The position numbers and the translations under genes are program-made. The notes under the pieces are model-generated. The model worked only from the letters and a program-made list of their open reading frames with translations. It did not search any database and was not told the origin of the DNA. From Clostridia bacterium (GTDB lineage: Bacteria; Bacillota_A; Clostridia; Christensenellales; Aristaeellaceae): a stretch of DNA of 49,190 nucleotides. The stretch is taken from assembly GCA_017481065.1 (NCBI GenBank), contig JAFUPT010000137.1:1-49190 (forward strand). The letters run 5' to 3'. Shown here piece after piece: positions 14,664 to 22,465 of this stretch. The number at the start of each line of letters is the position of its first letter. The stretch's first letter is position 1.

Positions 14664-15419
14664 ATGGAAAAGATAAGGGTTATGCTGGCGGACGACAACC
14701 AGAGCATACTGCGCCTCCTGTCGGATTTTTTCTCCAAAAAGAATGATATTGAGCTGGTTTCTGCGGTTTCGGACGGCACGGAAATTGCCGATGCGCTGCG
14801 GCTGCATTCCCCGGATATATTGGTAATGGATATCATCATGCCGCGCAAGGATGGCTTCATGGCCCTGGAGGAAATCTCCCGCATGGAGGAGGGGAAGCGG
14901 CCCCGGGTGATCGTGCTCACCGGCCTTTCCCGGGATGATTTCATCATGCGCGCCATCCGGCTCGGAGCCAGCTATTACATGGTAAAGCCCTTTGATATGG
15001 ATTTGCTTTACAGCCGCATCGTGGAAATTGCCGGGGAGGGGCGCAGCATGCCGCAGCCGGAGCCCGCAGTGGAGAGCGCGGATGAACAGATCACCAATCT
15101 CTTCCTCACCCTGGGGATTCCCGCCCATATCAAGGGCTATTCCTACCTGCGGGAGGCCGTGCACATGGTGCTGGATGATCGAACCCTCCTCAGCCGCATC
15201 ACCAAGGAGCTCTATCCCGGGGTCGCCCGCCGCTTCGATACCTCCGCCAGCAAGGTGGAGCGCGCCATGCGCCATGCCATCGAGGTGGCCTGGAGCCGCG
15301 GCCGGCTCGATACCGTGAACAAAATGTATGGCTGCAAGCTCTTTGACGCCATGGATAAGCCCACCAACGGCGAGTTGATCTCCTGCATTGCGGAGAAAAT
15401 CAAGGTGAAAAACGCCTGA
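14664..15419 (+). CDS. spo0A: Sporulation response regulator Spo0A
   Basis: Master regulator of entry into sporulation; a phosphorylated receiver drives DNA binding at 0A boxes. 251 residues. The receiver has Asp10, Asp11 (LADDN), phospho-acceptor Asp56 (VMDIIMP), Thr86 and Lys108 (MVKPFD). The C-terminal effector domain has LGIPAHIKGYSYLREAV and the recognition region SKVERAMRHAIEVAWSRG, unique to Spo0A. I chose the ATG at 14664, nine bases after AAAGGG; earlier ATGs at 14643 and 14655 are in frame. The usual upstream neighbour spoIVB is absent. I could not identify a clear sigma-H site. Confidence 0.97.
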   Translation: MEKIRVMLADDNQSILRLLSDFFSKKNDIELVSAVSDGTEIADALRLHSPDILVMDIIMPRKDGFMALEEISRMEEGKRPRVIVLTGLSRDDFIMRAIRLGASYYMVKPFDMDLLYSRIVEIAGEGRSMPQPEPAVESADEQITNLFLTLGIPAHIKGYSYLREAVHMVLDDRTLLSRITKELYPGVARRFDTSASKVERAMRHAIEVAWSRGRLDTVNKMYGCKLFDAMDKPTNGELISCIAEKIKVKNA

Positions 15420-15449
15420 TTATGTACCCGGCACAAAATTGCACCGGGC

Positions 15450-15466
15450 GGCGCGTCAATTGCGCC
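15450..15466. terminator. Weak hairpin between spo0A and the small membrane gene
   Basis: GGCGC GTCAATT GCGCC; the loop holds the stop codon of the minus-strand gene (15456-15458). It lacks a good T-tract, so termination is uncertain. Confidence 0.4.
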
Positions 15467-15680
15467 TTCTGTACCAGTAAATCACCAGTGCGATCACCAC
15501 TGCCAGCAGCGCGGCGGCGAATACGATCACCGCGGCAATTGCGGGCAGGATGCTTTCGGCAAATACCGCGCCAAGGATCAATCCCAAGGCGAGGGCGATC
15601 AACAGCAGCAGGAAGGCAACGGCGGCCTTCGAACCGCGACAGCAGCTGATATACGGACGATTGGATTCCGGACAACTCAT
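15456..15680 (-). CDS. Small two-helix membrane protein, unknown
   Basis: 74-residue protein with a polar, Cys-containing N-terminus (MSCPESNRPYISCCRG), two strongly hydrophobic helices (about 19-40 and 44-68) and a positively charged end (YWYRRRN). GAGGTGAGAAC before the ATG is a reasonable ribosome binding site. The three cysteines at the membrane edge could bind metal or form a disulfide, but this is speculation. The gene is convergent with spo0A; its stop codon lies in the loop of a GGCGC/GCGCC hairpin. I do not recognise the family. Confidence 0.65.
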   Translation of the reverse strand: MSCPESNRPYISCCRGSKAAVAFLLLLIALALGLILGAVFAESILPAIAAVIVFAAALLAVVIALVIYWYRRRN

Positions 15681-15765
15681 GTTCTCACCTCATTTTCTGG
15701 GTTCCGCCTTATACTATGCGGCGGGACGGATGAAGTGCATGGGAGGGAGAACGCGGAGCCCTTGG

Positions 15766-15786
15766 AAGGGGAAATGATTTCCCCTT
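15766..15786. repeat. Palindromic intergenic repeat
   Basis: AAGGGGAAAT G ATTTCCCCTT, a 21-bp perfect palindrome of the same family as those near 2782, 7842, 19141 and 24119. The 222-bp stretch from 15681 to 15902 holds only this repeat and the next terminator. Confidence 0.75.
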
Positions 15787-15826
15787 GCCCCCCCTGCATT
15801 GCGATGCTGCCATGGCAAAGATAATT

Positions 15827-15853
15827 AAAAATGCGCCCATATGGGCGCCTTTT
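15827..15853 (-). terminator. Terminator of the Cof-type phosphatase gene
   Basis: Perfect palindrome GCGCCCATATGGGCGC flanked by A- and T-tracts. On the minus strand it is followed by ATTTTTAATT. Confidence 0.8.
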
Positions 15854-15902
15854 ACTGGTTGCAGCAGCCGTGCCTCTCGCGCAGAAGGTCCCGGCATTTC
15901 CT

Positions 15903-16706
15903 TTACAGCAGCTTCTCCAGCGCGAAGGCGATGCCGTCCTCATTGTTGGAGAGGGTCACCATGTCGGCGGCGGCCTTCACGTCCTCGGCGGCGTTGCCCA
16001 TGGCCACGCCCACTCCGGCGGCGCGGAGCATGGGAATATCATTTTCCGCATCGCCGAAGGAGATCACTTCCCCGGCGGAGATGCCCAGCGTGCGGCAGAT
16101 ATCGAGAATTCCCTGGCCCTTGTTGATCACCCGGGGAATCACTTCCAGGTAAAATGCGGCGGTCTGCACCACGGTGAGGCTCTCCGGCAAAAACGCCGCG
16201 ATCTGCGCCTGCACAGAGGCGATCTGCTCCGGCTGCACGGACATCAGAATCTTGATGGGCGCGAAATGCAGGAAATCCGCCAGGTTTTCAACTTCCGAGC
16301 AGACCATGCGGTTGTTGAAGCATTCGTAATCCACCTTGTAGCCATTCTTGTCCGTAACATAAAACTGCACGCCGTCGTCCAGTATGGGCGTTACCGGCAA
16401 TTCCTCCAGCCTGCGCAGCACGGCCCTGGTCTCTTCGATATCCATGCTGGTTTCAAAGAGCGCGGCCCCGGTGGCGGCGTCCACGATGCGCCCGCCGTTG
16501 TAGGACATCAAAATGCCCCGGTGATCCTGCAGCCGCAGGGCGTCCCGCTCCCGGAAGAGGCCCGGGGAGGGGCGTGCGGAGGCCAGTGCGAGGCGTATTC
16601 CATCCTCCTGCGCGGCCATCAGCGCGGCGCGGGTCTTCTCGGTAATCTGCTTCTGGTCGTTGTTGAGGGTGCCGTCCAGATCCATGGCGATCAGCTTGTA
16701 TTTCAT
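15903..16706 (-). CDS. Cof-type HAD-superfamily phosphatase
   Basis: 267-residue cytoplasmic HAD hydrolase of the Cof/YidA type (large C2 cap), probably acting on a sugar or nucleotide phosphate. Seen: nucleophile motif AMDLDGTLNN (7-16), motif II LALASARPS, the cap with YNGGRIVDAATG, the motif III Lys in VINKGQGILDIC, and motif IV VISFGDAENDIPML. AAGGAGG precedes the ATG. It is monocistronic with its own promoter and terminator. The substrate cannot be inferred. Confidence 0.92.
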   Translation of the reverse strand: MKYKLIAMDLDGTLNNDQKQITEKTRAALMAAQEDGIRLALASARPSPGLFRERDALRLQDHRGILMSYNGGRIVDAATGAALFETSMDIEETRAVLRRLEELPVTPILDDGVQFYVTDKNGYKVDYECFNNRMVCSEVENLADFLHFAPIKILMSVQPEQIASVQAQIAAFLPESLTVVQTAAFYLEVIPRVINKGQGILDICRTLGISAGEVISFGDAENDIPMLRAAGVGVAMGNAAEDVKAAADMVTLSNNEDGIAFALEKLL

Positions 16707-16736
16707 GAGGAAAGGCCTCCTTGTTTTTCTATCCAA

Positions 16737-16765
16737 ATGATAGCAGAAGGCGGGGGAGGAGTCAA
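16737..16765 (-). promoter_or_regulatory. Promoter of the Cof-type phosphatase gene
   Basis: Minus strand TTGACT (16760-16765), 17-bp spacer, TATCAT (16737-16742). It lies 8 bp from the -35 of the oppositely directed promoter at 16774. Confidence 0.8.
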
Positions 16766-16773
16766 CCGCAAGA

Positions 16774-16802
16774 TTGACAATTCCCGGCCGCGCACTTATA
16801 AT
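16774..16802 (+). promoter_or_regulatory. Perfect consensus promoter of the unknown gene at 16825
   Basis: TTGACA (16774-16779), 17-bp spacer, TATAAT (16797-16802). The first transcribed bases should lie 15-20 bp before the start codon, so the leader is very short. Confidence 0.9.
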
Positions 16803-16824
16803 TGTGGCAGAACAGGGGGATTTT

Positions 16825-17439
16825 ATGATGAAGCAGATCAGTTTCGCGAAGGGCAAATGGAACAGGGAGGATTTCATCCTCGCCTTTCCATTTCGGCTGC
16901 GGGATACGAGCGCCTTTATCCAGGAGGAGGACTGCGTATCCGGCGGCGCAAATCCTGAACACAGCGAAGGCTTTGATAATTTCAGCCTGCTGACCAGGGA
17001 AACCTACGGTCCGGGCGTCCGCGCCTGCACCCACAGCATGTTTGAAAAGCGGGGCTGCACGGAGATCATCTTCGTGCCGGAGATTTCCCGGGGTGAAAGC
17101 GGTGAAAAGCGCTACGGAGCCTGCTTTGAAATCGTGATCTATAAGGGCGGCGTGAATGTCTGGCGGCACTATTATGATGAGGGCAAATGCAGCTGGCACA
17201 AGCGGCTGGGCATGGAATTCCCGCTTGATGAAAATGAAGCGCACACCCTCGCTGCCGAGGTGCAGCCCCACTATCTGGTCTTTACCCTGGACGGCAAAAA
17301 GACCATCCTGCGCACGGATGATTTCCCGGAGCGCTTTCACCTCGGAATCACCTGCTGTGAGGGCGCGGCAAGGATTTATGATCTATCCATCGAAACCGGC
17401 GTTCCTTCCACAGTGCCTGTGGAGGGCGGGCTGGAATGA
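16825..17439 (+). CDS. Unknown protein, probable beta-sandwich fold
   Basis: 204 residues, no signal peptide or membrane segment. Alternating hydrophobic strands dominate ([56 protein letters not shown]), and the end reads [16 protein letters not shown]. That pattern resembles concanavalin-like or laminin-G-like jelly-roll domains, but I cannot name the family. AGGGGGA lies five bases before the ATG at 16825; a second ATG follows at 16828. It is transcribed from a perfect consensus promoter and ends just before the glyA promoter. It may be highly expressed. Confidence 0.7.
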   Translation: MMKQISFAKGKWNREDFILAFPFRLRDTSAFIQEEDCVSGGANPEHSEGFDNFSLLTRETYGPGVRACTHSMFEKRGCTEIIFVPEISRGESGEKRYGACFEIVIYKGGVNVWRHYYDEGKCSWHKRLGMEFPLDENEAHTLAAEVQPHYLVFTLDGKKTILRTDDFPERFHLGITCCEGAARIYDLSIETGVPSTVPVEGGLE

Positions 17440-17454
17440 TTTACGCGCACAGCG

Positions 17455-17483
17455 TTGACGGATACATCAACTTGTGCTATAAT
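17455..17483 (+). promoter_or_regulatory. Promoter of the glycine riboswitch-glyA unit
   Basis: TTGACG (17455-17460), 17-bp spacer, TATAAT (17478-17483). Confidence 0.9.
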
Positions 17484-17516
17484 GCCTTTCAATTGAATAG
17501 ATGGCCGTTTGATGTT

Positions 17517-17685
17517 TGCAGGAGAGCGGGCGCAAGCCCCGCCGAAGGAGATACACTCTCAGGCGTTCCGCTTGGAATAAGGACTGTGAACGGACGGCAC
17601 TCTGGAGACATCCGCATTCCTGCGGAGGCCGAAGGGGCAAGCGCAATCGCGCCAATCTCTCAGGCAAAAGGACAGAGCAGCTTCC
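17517..17685 (+). promoter_or_regulatory. Tandem glycine riboswitch
   Basis: Two aptamers in a row. The first (about 17519-17594) has GGAGAG, GCCGAAGGAG, CTCTCAGGC and AAGGAC. The second (about 17597-17681) has CTCTGGAGA, GGCCGAAGGGG, ATCTCTCAGGC and AAAGGACAGAG. These are the conserved core blocks of the gcvT-type glycine riboswitch. A terminator-like hairpin follows, so control is probably by transcription attenuation. Confidence 0.96.
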
Positions 17686-17709
17686 TATCTGAAGGGATAG
17701 GTATCTGTC

Positions 17710-17743
17710 TCTGTGGCCGGCTTGCCGGTCACATTTCTTTTTA
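17710..17743 (+). terminator. Expression-platform terminator of the glycine riboswitch
   Basis: TGTGGCCGGC - TT - GCCGGTCACA followed by TTTCTTTTT. It lies between the second aptamer and the glyA ribosome binding site. Confidence 0.8.
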
Positions 17744-17777
17744 TCAAAAAGCAAGACAGAATTTGGAGGAACCCGCC

Positions 17778-19025
17778 ATGCAGCAGCAGAACATTGATTT
17801 TATCCGCAATTTCGATCCCGCAATCGCCGATATCATGGCCAAGGAGCTCGGCCGCCAGCGCGATAATCTGGAGCTCATCGCATCCGAAAATATCGTCACC
17901 CCCGCCGTGATGGCAGCCATGGGATCGATGCTCACAAATAAATATGCCGAGGGCTATCCGGGCAAGCGCTATTACGGCGGCTGTGAATTCGTGGACCAGA
18001 TCGAAAATGTGTGCATCGATCGCGCGAAGGAGCTGTTCGGCGCAAAATATGCCAATGTGCAGGCCCACAGCGGCTCCCAGGCAAACAACGCCGCCTATCT
18101 GGCATTGTGCAAGCCGGGCGACACTGTGATGGGCATGGATCTGAGCAACGGCGGCCACCTGACCCACGGCGCGGCGGCGAATTTCTCCGGAAAATTCTAT
18201 AATATCGTACCCTACGGCTGCGACCCGGATACCGGCTTGATCGATTATGACCAGGTGCGCGCCCTCGCCCTCAAGCACCGGCCCCGGATGATCATCGCCG
18301 GCGCATCCGCCTATCCCCGCATCATCGATTTTGAAAAATTCTCCGAAATTGCCAAGGAGTGCGGCGCATATCTCATGGTGGACATGGCCCACATCGCCGG
18401 ACTCGTGGCCGCAGGCGAGCATCCCAGCCCGATTCCCTATGCCGATATCGTCACCACCACCAACCATAAAACCCTGCGCGGCCCCCGGGGCGGCATGATC
18501 TTCACCAATGATGAGCAGATCGCCAAAAAAGTCAATTCCGCTATCTTCCCCGGCGGACAGGGCGGCCCGCTGATGCATGTGATCGCCGCGAAGGCCATCG
18601 CCCTCAAGGAGGCGCTCGCCCCCGAATTCAAGGAATACCAGCATGCCGTTGCCGTGAATGCAAAGACCGTGGCCCGGGTTCTGCTGGAAAGCGGCGTAAA
18701 GCTGATCTCCGGCGGCACGGATAACCACCTCATGCTGGTGGACCTGCGCGGCGAGGCCATCTCCGGCAGGGAGCTGGAGGAGCGGCTCGATGCGGTGCGC
18801 ATCACCGTCAATAAGAATAAGATTCCCGGCGATCCCCGCCCGGCCTCCGAAACCAGCGGCATCCGCGTGGGCACGCCCGCCGTCACCGCCCGCGGCTTCC
18901 GCACTGCGGAGGCGGAGGAAGTGGGCCGGCTCCTCGCCATGGCGATCCAGGATTTCGAAAATAAGAAGGGCGAGATCGTGGAGCGCGTGGATGCGCTCTG
19001 CAAGAAGTTCCCGATCTACGAATAA
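17778..19025 (+). CDS. glyA: Serine hydroxymethyltransferase
   Basis: PLP enzyme that interconverts serine and glycine with tetrahydrofolate as one-carbon carrier. 415 residues with [15 protein letters not shown], the [14 protein letters not shown] loop, [29 protein letters not shown], the PLP-binding [14 protein letters not shown] (Lys231), and [11 protein letters not shown]; all are full matches to the family. GGAGG precedes the ATG at 17778; the frame runs further upstream but crosses the riboswitch. Glycine sensing just upstream fits use of GlyA to turn excess glycine into serine. No gcv genes lie next to it. Confidence 0.98.
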   Translation: MQQQNIDFIRNFDPAIADIMAKELGRQRDNLELIASENIVTPAVMAAMGSMLTNKYAEGYPGKRYYGGCEFVDQIENVCIDRAKELFGAKYANVQAHSGSQANNAAYLALCKPGDTVMGMDLSNGGHLTHGAAANFSGKFYNIVPYGCDPDTGLIDYDQVRALALKHRPRMIIAGASAYPRIIDFEKFSEIAKECGAYLMVDMAHIAGLVAAGEHPSPIPYADIVTTTNHKTLRGPRGGMIFTNDEQIAKKVNSAIFPGGQGGPLMHVIAAKAIALKEALAPEFKEYQHAVAVNAKTVARVLLESGVKLISGGTDNHLMLVDLRGEAISGRELEERLDAVRITVNKNKIPGDPRPASETSGIRVGTPAVTARGFRTAEAEEVGRLLAMAIQDFENKKGEIVERVDALCKKFPIYE

Positions 19026-19093
19026 AGAAACTATCTCTCCGGGTGCTTTGCATCCACCTCTCTTTACAGGGAGCAAGGATTCTCATCGTATAC

Positions 19094-19128
19094 CAAAAAA
19101 ATCGATCCCGTTTCGGGATCGATTTTTT
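19094..19128 (+). terminator. Terminator of glyA
   Basis: AAAAAATCGATCCCG TTT CGGGATCGATTTTTT, perfect 15-bp arms. It is followed directly by palindromic repeats. Confidence 0.93.
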
Positions 19129-19134
19129 ATTCTG

Positions 19135-19203
19135 AGGGGTCCAGGGGGAATTATTCCCCCTGGCAGGGATTCTTAAGGGACGGAGTCCCTTAAGTAGGGT
19201 TCC
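19135..19203. repeat. Palindromic intergenic repeat, two units
   Basis: CCAGGGGGAAT T ATTCCCCCTGG (19141-19163) and CTTAAGGGAC GGA GTCCCTTAAG (19172-19194). Same layout as at 2779 and 7842: terminator, GAGGGGTCCAGGGG palindrome, then a GGGAC/GTCCC palindrome. Confidence 0.82.
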
Positions 19204-19213
19204 CAAGCATGTC

Positions 19214-20203
19214 TCACACGTTCTCAATATATTTCGGGTTCAGGATGGTTTTAACCTCGCGGCCCTCGAAGAAATCCACGCAGTTGCGGGCGGCAAACAT
19301 GCCGGCGTTCATCACGGCGTCGTTGGTGTTCGCGCCGATGTGGGGCTCGAGGATGCAGTTTTCCAATCCCAGCAGCGGGCACTCCGGCACAACCGGCTCC
19401 TGCCGCAGCACATCCAGGCCCGCGCCCGCGATCACGCCGGTCTTGAGCGCCTCGGCAAGGTCATCCTCGTTGATGAGGGAACCGCGGCTGGTGTTGATGA
19501 TCACGGCGTTCTTCTTCATCTTTTTGAGGAATTCCATGTTCACCATGTCCTTCGTTTCCTCGGTGGCGGGGCAGAGCAGCAACACGCCGTCGGAGGTGCG
19601 AACCAGCTCGTCCATTTCCACCCGGCGCACGTTGTATTTCGCGGCGGCCTCCTCGTTGAAGTAAGGATCATAGGCGATCACATGGCAATCGAAGCCGAAG
19701 AGCATCTTGGCAACGGTCTGGCTGATGCCGCCGAAGCCCACGAGGCCGATGGTCTTGTCGTAGAGCTGTTCGCCGTTGCGGCTCTCCATGAAGCGGCTCC
19801 AGTCGCAGGCGTGCACTTCCTTGTTGCCGAGGTGGATGTTGCGCATCAGGCAGATCAGCAGGCCCACGGCGCACTCCGCCACGGGGCGGTTGAACACGCC
19901 CGCGGCATTGCAGATGGCGATGCCCTGCTTCACAGCCTCGGCATGGTCCATCTCATCGGTGCCCACGCCGAAGCGGGAGATCAATTTCAGGCTGCCCTTC
20001 AAGAACTTGATGGTTTCGCCGGGAATCTTTTCGCCGGCGCTGATCAGCGCATCGTAGCCGAGGAGTTCTTCCTTCCAGTCGGCGGTATTGCGGGTGGGCA
20101 TATCCAGCAGCACAGCATCATGTCCCTGCTGCTTGATATATTCCACCATGGCCTCGCGGATGAAGCGGGGCTGCTGTTTTCCGATGATTGCAACTTTACC
20201 CAT
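19214..20203 (-). CDS. D-isomer-specific 2-hydroxyacid dehydrogenase
   Basis: NAD(P)-dependent oxidoreductase of the phosphoglycerate-dehydrogenase type, 329 residues. Seen: SRFGVGTDEMDHAEA with the substrate-binding region, the catalytic Arg in NTSRGSLINEDDLAEAL, the NAD Rossmann motif GLVGFGGISQTVA, the Glu in LDVLRQEP, and the catalytic His in LEPHIGANTNDAV. It lies last in a five-gene operon with an Eda-type aldolase, a YhcH protein, a PfkB kinase homologue and a class II aldolase, so it probably acts on a sugar-acid intermediate rather than in serine synthesis. The exact substrate is unknown. Confidence 0.9.
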   Translation of the reverse strand: MGKVAIIGKQQPRFIREAMVEYIKQQGHDAVLLDMPTRNTADWKEELLGYDALISAGEKIPGETIKFLKGSLKLISRFGVGTDEMDHAEAVKQGIAICNAAGVFNRPVAECAVGLLICLMRNIHLGNKEVHACDWSRFMESRNGEQLYDKTIGLVGFGGISQTVAKMLFGFDCHVIAYDPYFNEEAAAKYNVRRVEMDELVRTSDGVLLLCPATEETKDMVNMEFLKKMKKNAVIINTSRGSLINEDDLAEALKTGVIAGAGLDVLRQEPVVPECPLLGLENCILEPHIGANTNDAVMNAGMFAARNCVDFFEGREVKTILNPKYIENV

Positions 20204-20219
20204 CTATTTACACCTGCCT

Positions 20220-20933
20220 TCAGATGACGCTCTTGATGTTCTTCTTGGCTTCCGTGACCTGATCCATAAATGCGCGCACCTGCTTCGTGACCCAGCCGAA
20301 GCCTTCCTTTTCCACCATTTTGGGGTTCATGAACGCGTGCGCGCCGGAGACTGCGGATGCGCCGCAGCGGATGAATTCGCCGCAGTTTTCCAGACTTACG
20401 CCGCCCGAAACCATGATCCTGTAATCGGGAGGCAGTACCATTTTGAAGCTGGAAACGGCCTTGGGGCCGCCCTCCGCGGCGGGCCACAGCTTGACCATGG
20501 CGGAACCGGCCTTCATAACCATATCCACTTCGTAGCCGGTGAAGGCGCCGCAGAATACCGGGATTTCCCGCGCATTCGCTACTTCCAGCACCTCTTTGAC
20601 ATAGTAAGGGGTTACGATGACGCGCGCACCTGCGTCGATTACACCGTTGGCGATCTCCGCAGTCAGCACCGTTCCGCTGGCAATCAGCACATCGTCGCCC
20701 AGATTCTCGCACAGGGCGCGGATTGCGGCTTCCTTGACCTCGGGATGGCCGTGTACGTTGCCGGATACCTCAATGATGCGCGCGCCGCCCTCGTACATTG
20801 CCTGCCCGTAGCGGATCCACATCTCGCGATCCGAAAGCGTGCTTTCCTGGGTGAGATAGACGCAGGGGATGACGCCTGTCTCGATCGACAGTGCTACCGC
20901 GTATTCCTTCAGAGTCATGCTTCCTCTTTCCAT
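20220..20933 (-). CDS. KDPG/KHG aldolase-family protein
   Basis: Class I (Schiff-base) aldolase of the Eda family, which cleaves 2-keto-3-deoxy sugar acid phosphates to pyruvate and an aldehyde. 237 residues; the Glu in ARIIEVSGN and the Schiff-base Lys in AMVKLWPAA correspond to the family's catalytic pair. VIVTPYY, PVFCGAFTGYEV and IMVSGGVSLEN follow the family order. It is longer than standard Eda (about 210), with an extra segment near residues 45-65. Two starts are possible: 20933 (after AAAGGCGG) or 20918 (after AGAGGAAG). It sits between the dehydrogenase and yhcH. Confidence 0.88.
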   Translation of the reverse strand: MERGSMTLKEYAVALSIETGVIPCVYLTQESTLSDREMWIRYGQAMYEGGARIIEVSGNVHGHPEVKEAAIRALCENLGDDVLIASGTVLTAEIANGVIDAGARVIVTPYYVKEVLEVANAREIPVFCGAFTGYEVDMVMKAGSAMVKLWPAAEGGPKAVSSFKMVLPPDYRIMVSGGVSLENCGEFIRCGASAVSGAHAFMNPKMVEKEGFGWVTKQVRAFMDQVTEAKKNIKSVI

Positions 20934-20951
20934 AATGAACCGCCTTTCTGT

Positions 20952-21401
20952 TTACAGCTTGATTTTCAGACAGAGTTTTTCCAGGTTTCCGGGCACGCCG
21001 TCCTTGGCGATGCAGGGCATGTGGGCGTCGTCCTTCAGGGTGAGCATGAAGTAGCCCTCCTCGAGGGTAACATAGCTGCATTTGCCTTCCATGTGGTAGG
21101 CGTCCTTGGCCTCGTCGTAGGAAACCACTTTCAGGGTATGGGTATCGGCCCAGCCGATCACCTCGCTGCCGGCAGCCACAAAGTGGATATCGGCATAGAG
21201 GTCGTGAGCCTCGATCTTGCATTGCTCGATGGGCTTGGAAACCATCGGGCGGATGCGCACGAACACATTGTCGCCGTCGATGGGCTCGTCCGCCTTTTCG
21301 GTGCGGCCCTTCTGGTAGGCCGCGCAGTAATCCAGGGCCTTTTTGAAGCCTTCGCCCAGGCAATAATAATTGGCGCGGTTGCGGATGTGGTCAACAATCA
21401 T
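20952..21401 (-). CDS. YhcH/YjgK/YiaL family protein (DUF386)
   Basis: 149-residue cupin-like protein. Family features seen: HDLYADIHFVAAGSEVIGW, the DEAKDAYHMEGK strand, and EEGYFMLTLKDDAHMP. The E. coli members lie in sialic-acid and 2,3-diketogulonate clusters and are thought to help with sugar isomer or anomer handling. Here it is placed between KDPG-aldolase-like and sugar-kinase-like genes, in keeping with a role in sugar-acid breakdown. The next gene starts 19 bp downstream. Confidence 0.9.
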   Translation of the reverse strand: MIVDHIRNRANYYCLGEGFKKALDYCAAYQKGRTEKADEPIDGDNVFVRIRPMVSKPIEQCKIEAHDLYADIHFVAAGSEVIGWADTHTLKVVSYDEAKDAYHMEGKCSYVTLEEGYFMLTLKDDAHMPCIAKDGVPGNLEKLCLKIKL

Positions 21402-21407
21402 CGCTTA

Positions 21408-22427
21408 TCACCTCTGTACGCGTCCGGATGCATCGCCGCCCATCAGGGTTTCTACATCCTTGAGGGTGGCAAGGTTGAAGTCGCCCACGATGGTCTGCTT
21501 GAGTGCGGATGCCGCCGCTGCGAATTCGCCGGTCTTCTGCAGGGAGAAGCCGTTCAGCAGGCCGTAAATCATGCCGGCAGCGAAGGAAGCCCCGCCGCCG
21601 CCGCGGTCCACCAGGCGGATATCATAGTGGGTGGTGTGGTAGAATTCATTGCCGTCGTAGAGCAGGCAGCTCCAGCCGTTGTCGCTGGCGGAATAGCTCT
21701 CGCGCAGGGTGGAGCCGATGTATTTGAAGCCGAACTTCTCCTTGAGCTGGCGGAACACATCCTTGTAGGCTTCCAGGTCGAGGGTACCCTTGGTCACATC
21801 GGTGTTGGCGGGCTTGAAGCCGAGCACCTTCTCCGCATCCTCCTCATTGCCGATGCATACATCCACATATTCCATCAGCGGGATCATCACGCTCTGGGCC
21901 TTCTCCGGGCTCCACAGCTTGCTGCGGTAATTCAGGTCCACGGAAACGGTCACGCCGTGCTTCTTGGCAGCCTTCATGGCGCACTCCACCAGCACCGCCG
22001 CGCGGTCGCTGATGGCGGGAGTGATGCCGGCCACATGGAACCAGTCCGCATCCTGGAAGATGGCGTCGAAGTCAAAATCCTCCGGAACCGCCTCGGAGAT
22101 GGCGGAATGCTTGCGGTCATAGAGCACGCTGGAGGGGCGCATGGAAGCGCCGCTCTCGTAAAAGTTCAGGCCGAGGCGCTCGCCGCCGCGGGCGATATAC
22201 TTGGTATCCACATTCTGAGCGCGCAGCTTCTGCAGCGCGATTTCGCCCAGGGGATTGTTGGGCAGCTTGGTTACATAGCGGCTGTCCATGCCGAAGCGGG
22301 CAAGGGAAACGGCCACGATGGATTCGTCGCCGCCGTAATGGGCCTCGAATTCATTTGCCTGCTCAAAGCGCAGGTTGCCCTTGGGCATGAAGCGGATCAT
22401 CATTTCGCCGAGGGTTACCACTCGCAT
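21408..22427 (-). CDS. PfkB-family sugar kinase homologue (KDG kinase-like), catalytic Asp missing
   Basis: 339-residue ribokinase-fold protein similar to 2-keto-3-deoxygluconate kinase: N-terminus VVTLGEMMIRFMPKGN, substrate lid YGGDESIVAVSLARFGM, VDLNYRSKLWSP, and NEEDAEKVLGF. The second PfkB signature should end in GAGD or GGGD with the catalytic Asp as base; here it reads VDRGGGGASFAAG, with Ala280 at that place. The remaining anion-hole glycines are kept. It is therefore either inactive, very slow, or uses another base. GGAGGAATT precedes the ATG at 22427; a start five codons earlier was rejected. It is the second gene of the sugar-acid operon. Confidence 0.87.
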   Translation of the reverse strand: MRVVTLGEMMIRFMPKGNLRFEQANEFEAHYGGDESIVAVSLARFGMDSRYVTKLPNNPLGEIALQKLRAQNVDTKYIARGGERLGLNFYESGASMRPSSVLYDRKHSAISEAVPEDFDFDAIFQDADWFHVAGITPAISDRAAVLVECAMKAAKKHGVTVSVDLNYRSKLWSPEKAQSVMIPLMEYVDVCIGNEEDAEKVLGFKPANTDVTKGTLDLEAYKDVFRQLKEKFGFKYIGSTLRESYSASDNGWSCLLYDGNEFYHTTHYDIRLVDRGGGGASFAAGMIYGLLNGFSLQKTGEFAAAASALKQTIVGDFNLATLKDVETLMGGDASGRVQR

Positions 22428-22465
22428 GTGTAATTCCTCCAATTCATTATCTTATAAAATAAAAA

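Noticed and set aside
15677..15943. Several 60-90 codon frames between the small membrane gene and the Cof-type gene.
   Set aside because: They run through a palindromic repeat and a terminator, lack ribosome binding sites and match nothing.
20088..22433. A 781-codon plus-strand frame across the sugar-acid operon.
   Set aside because: Antisense shadow caused by high G+C third positions. It spans several intergenic gaps and has no ribosome binding site, and every minus-strand gene there is recognisable.
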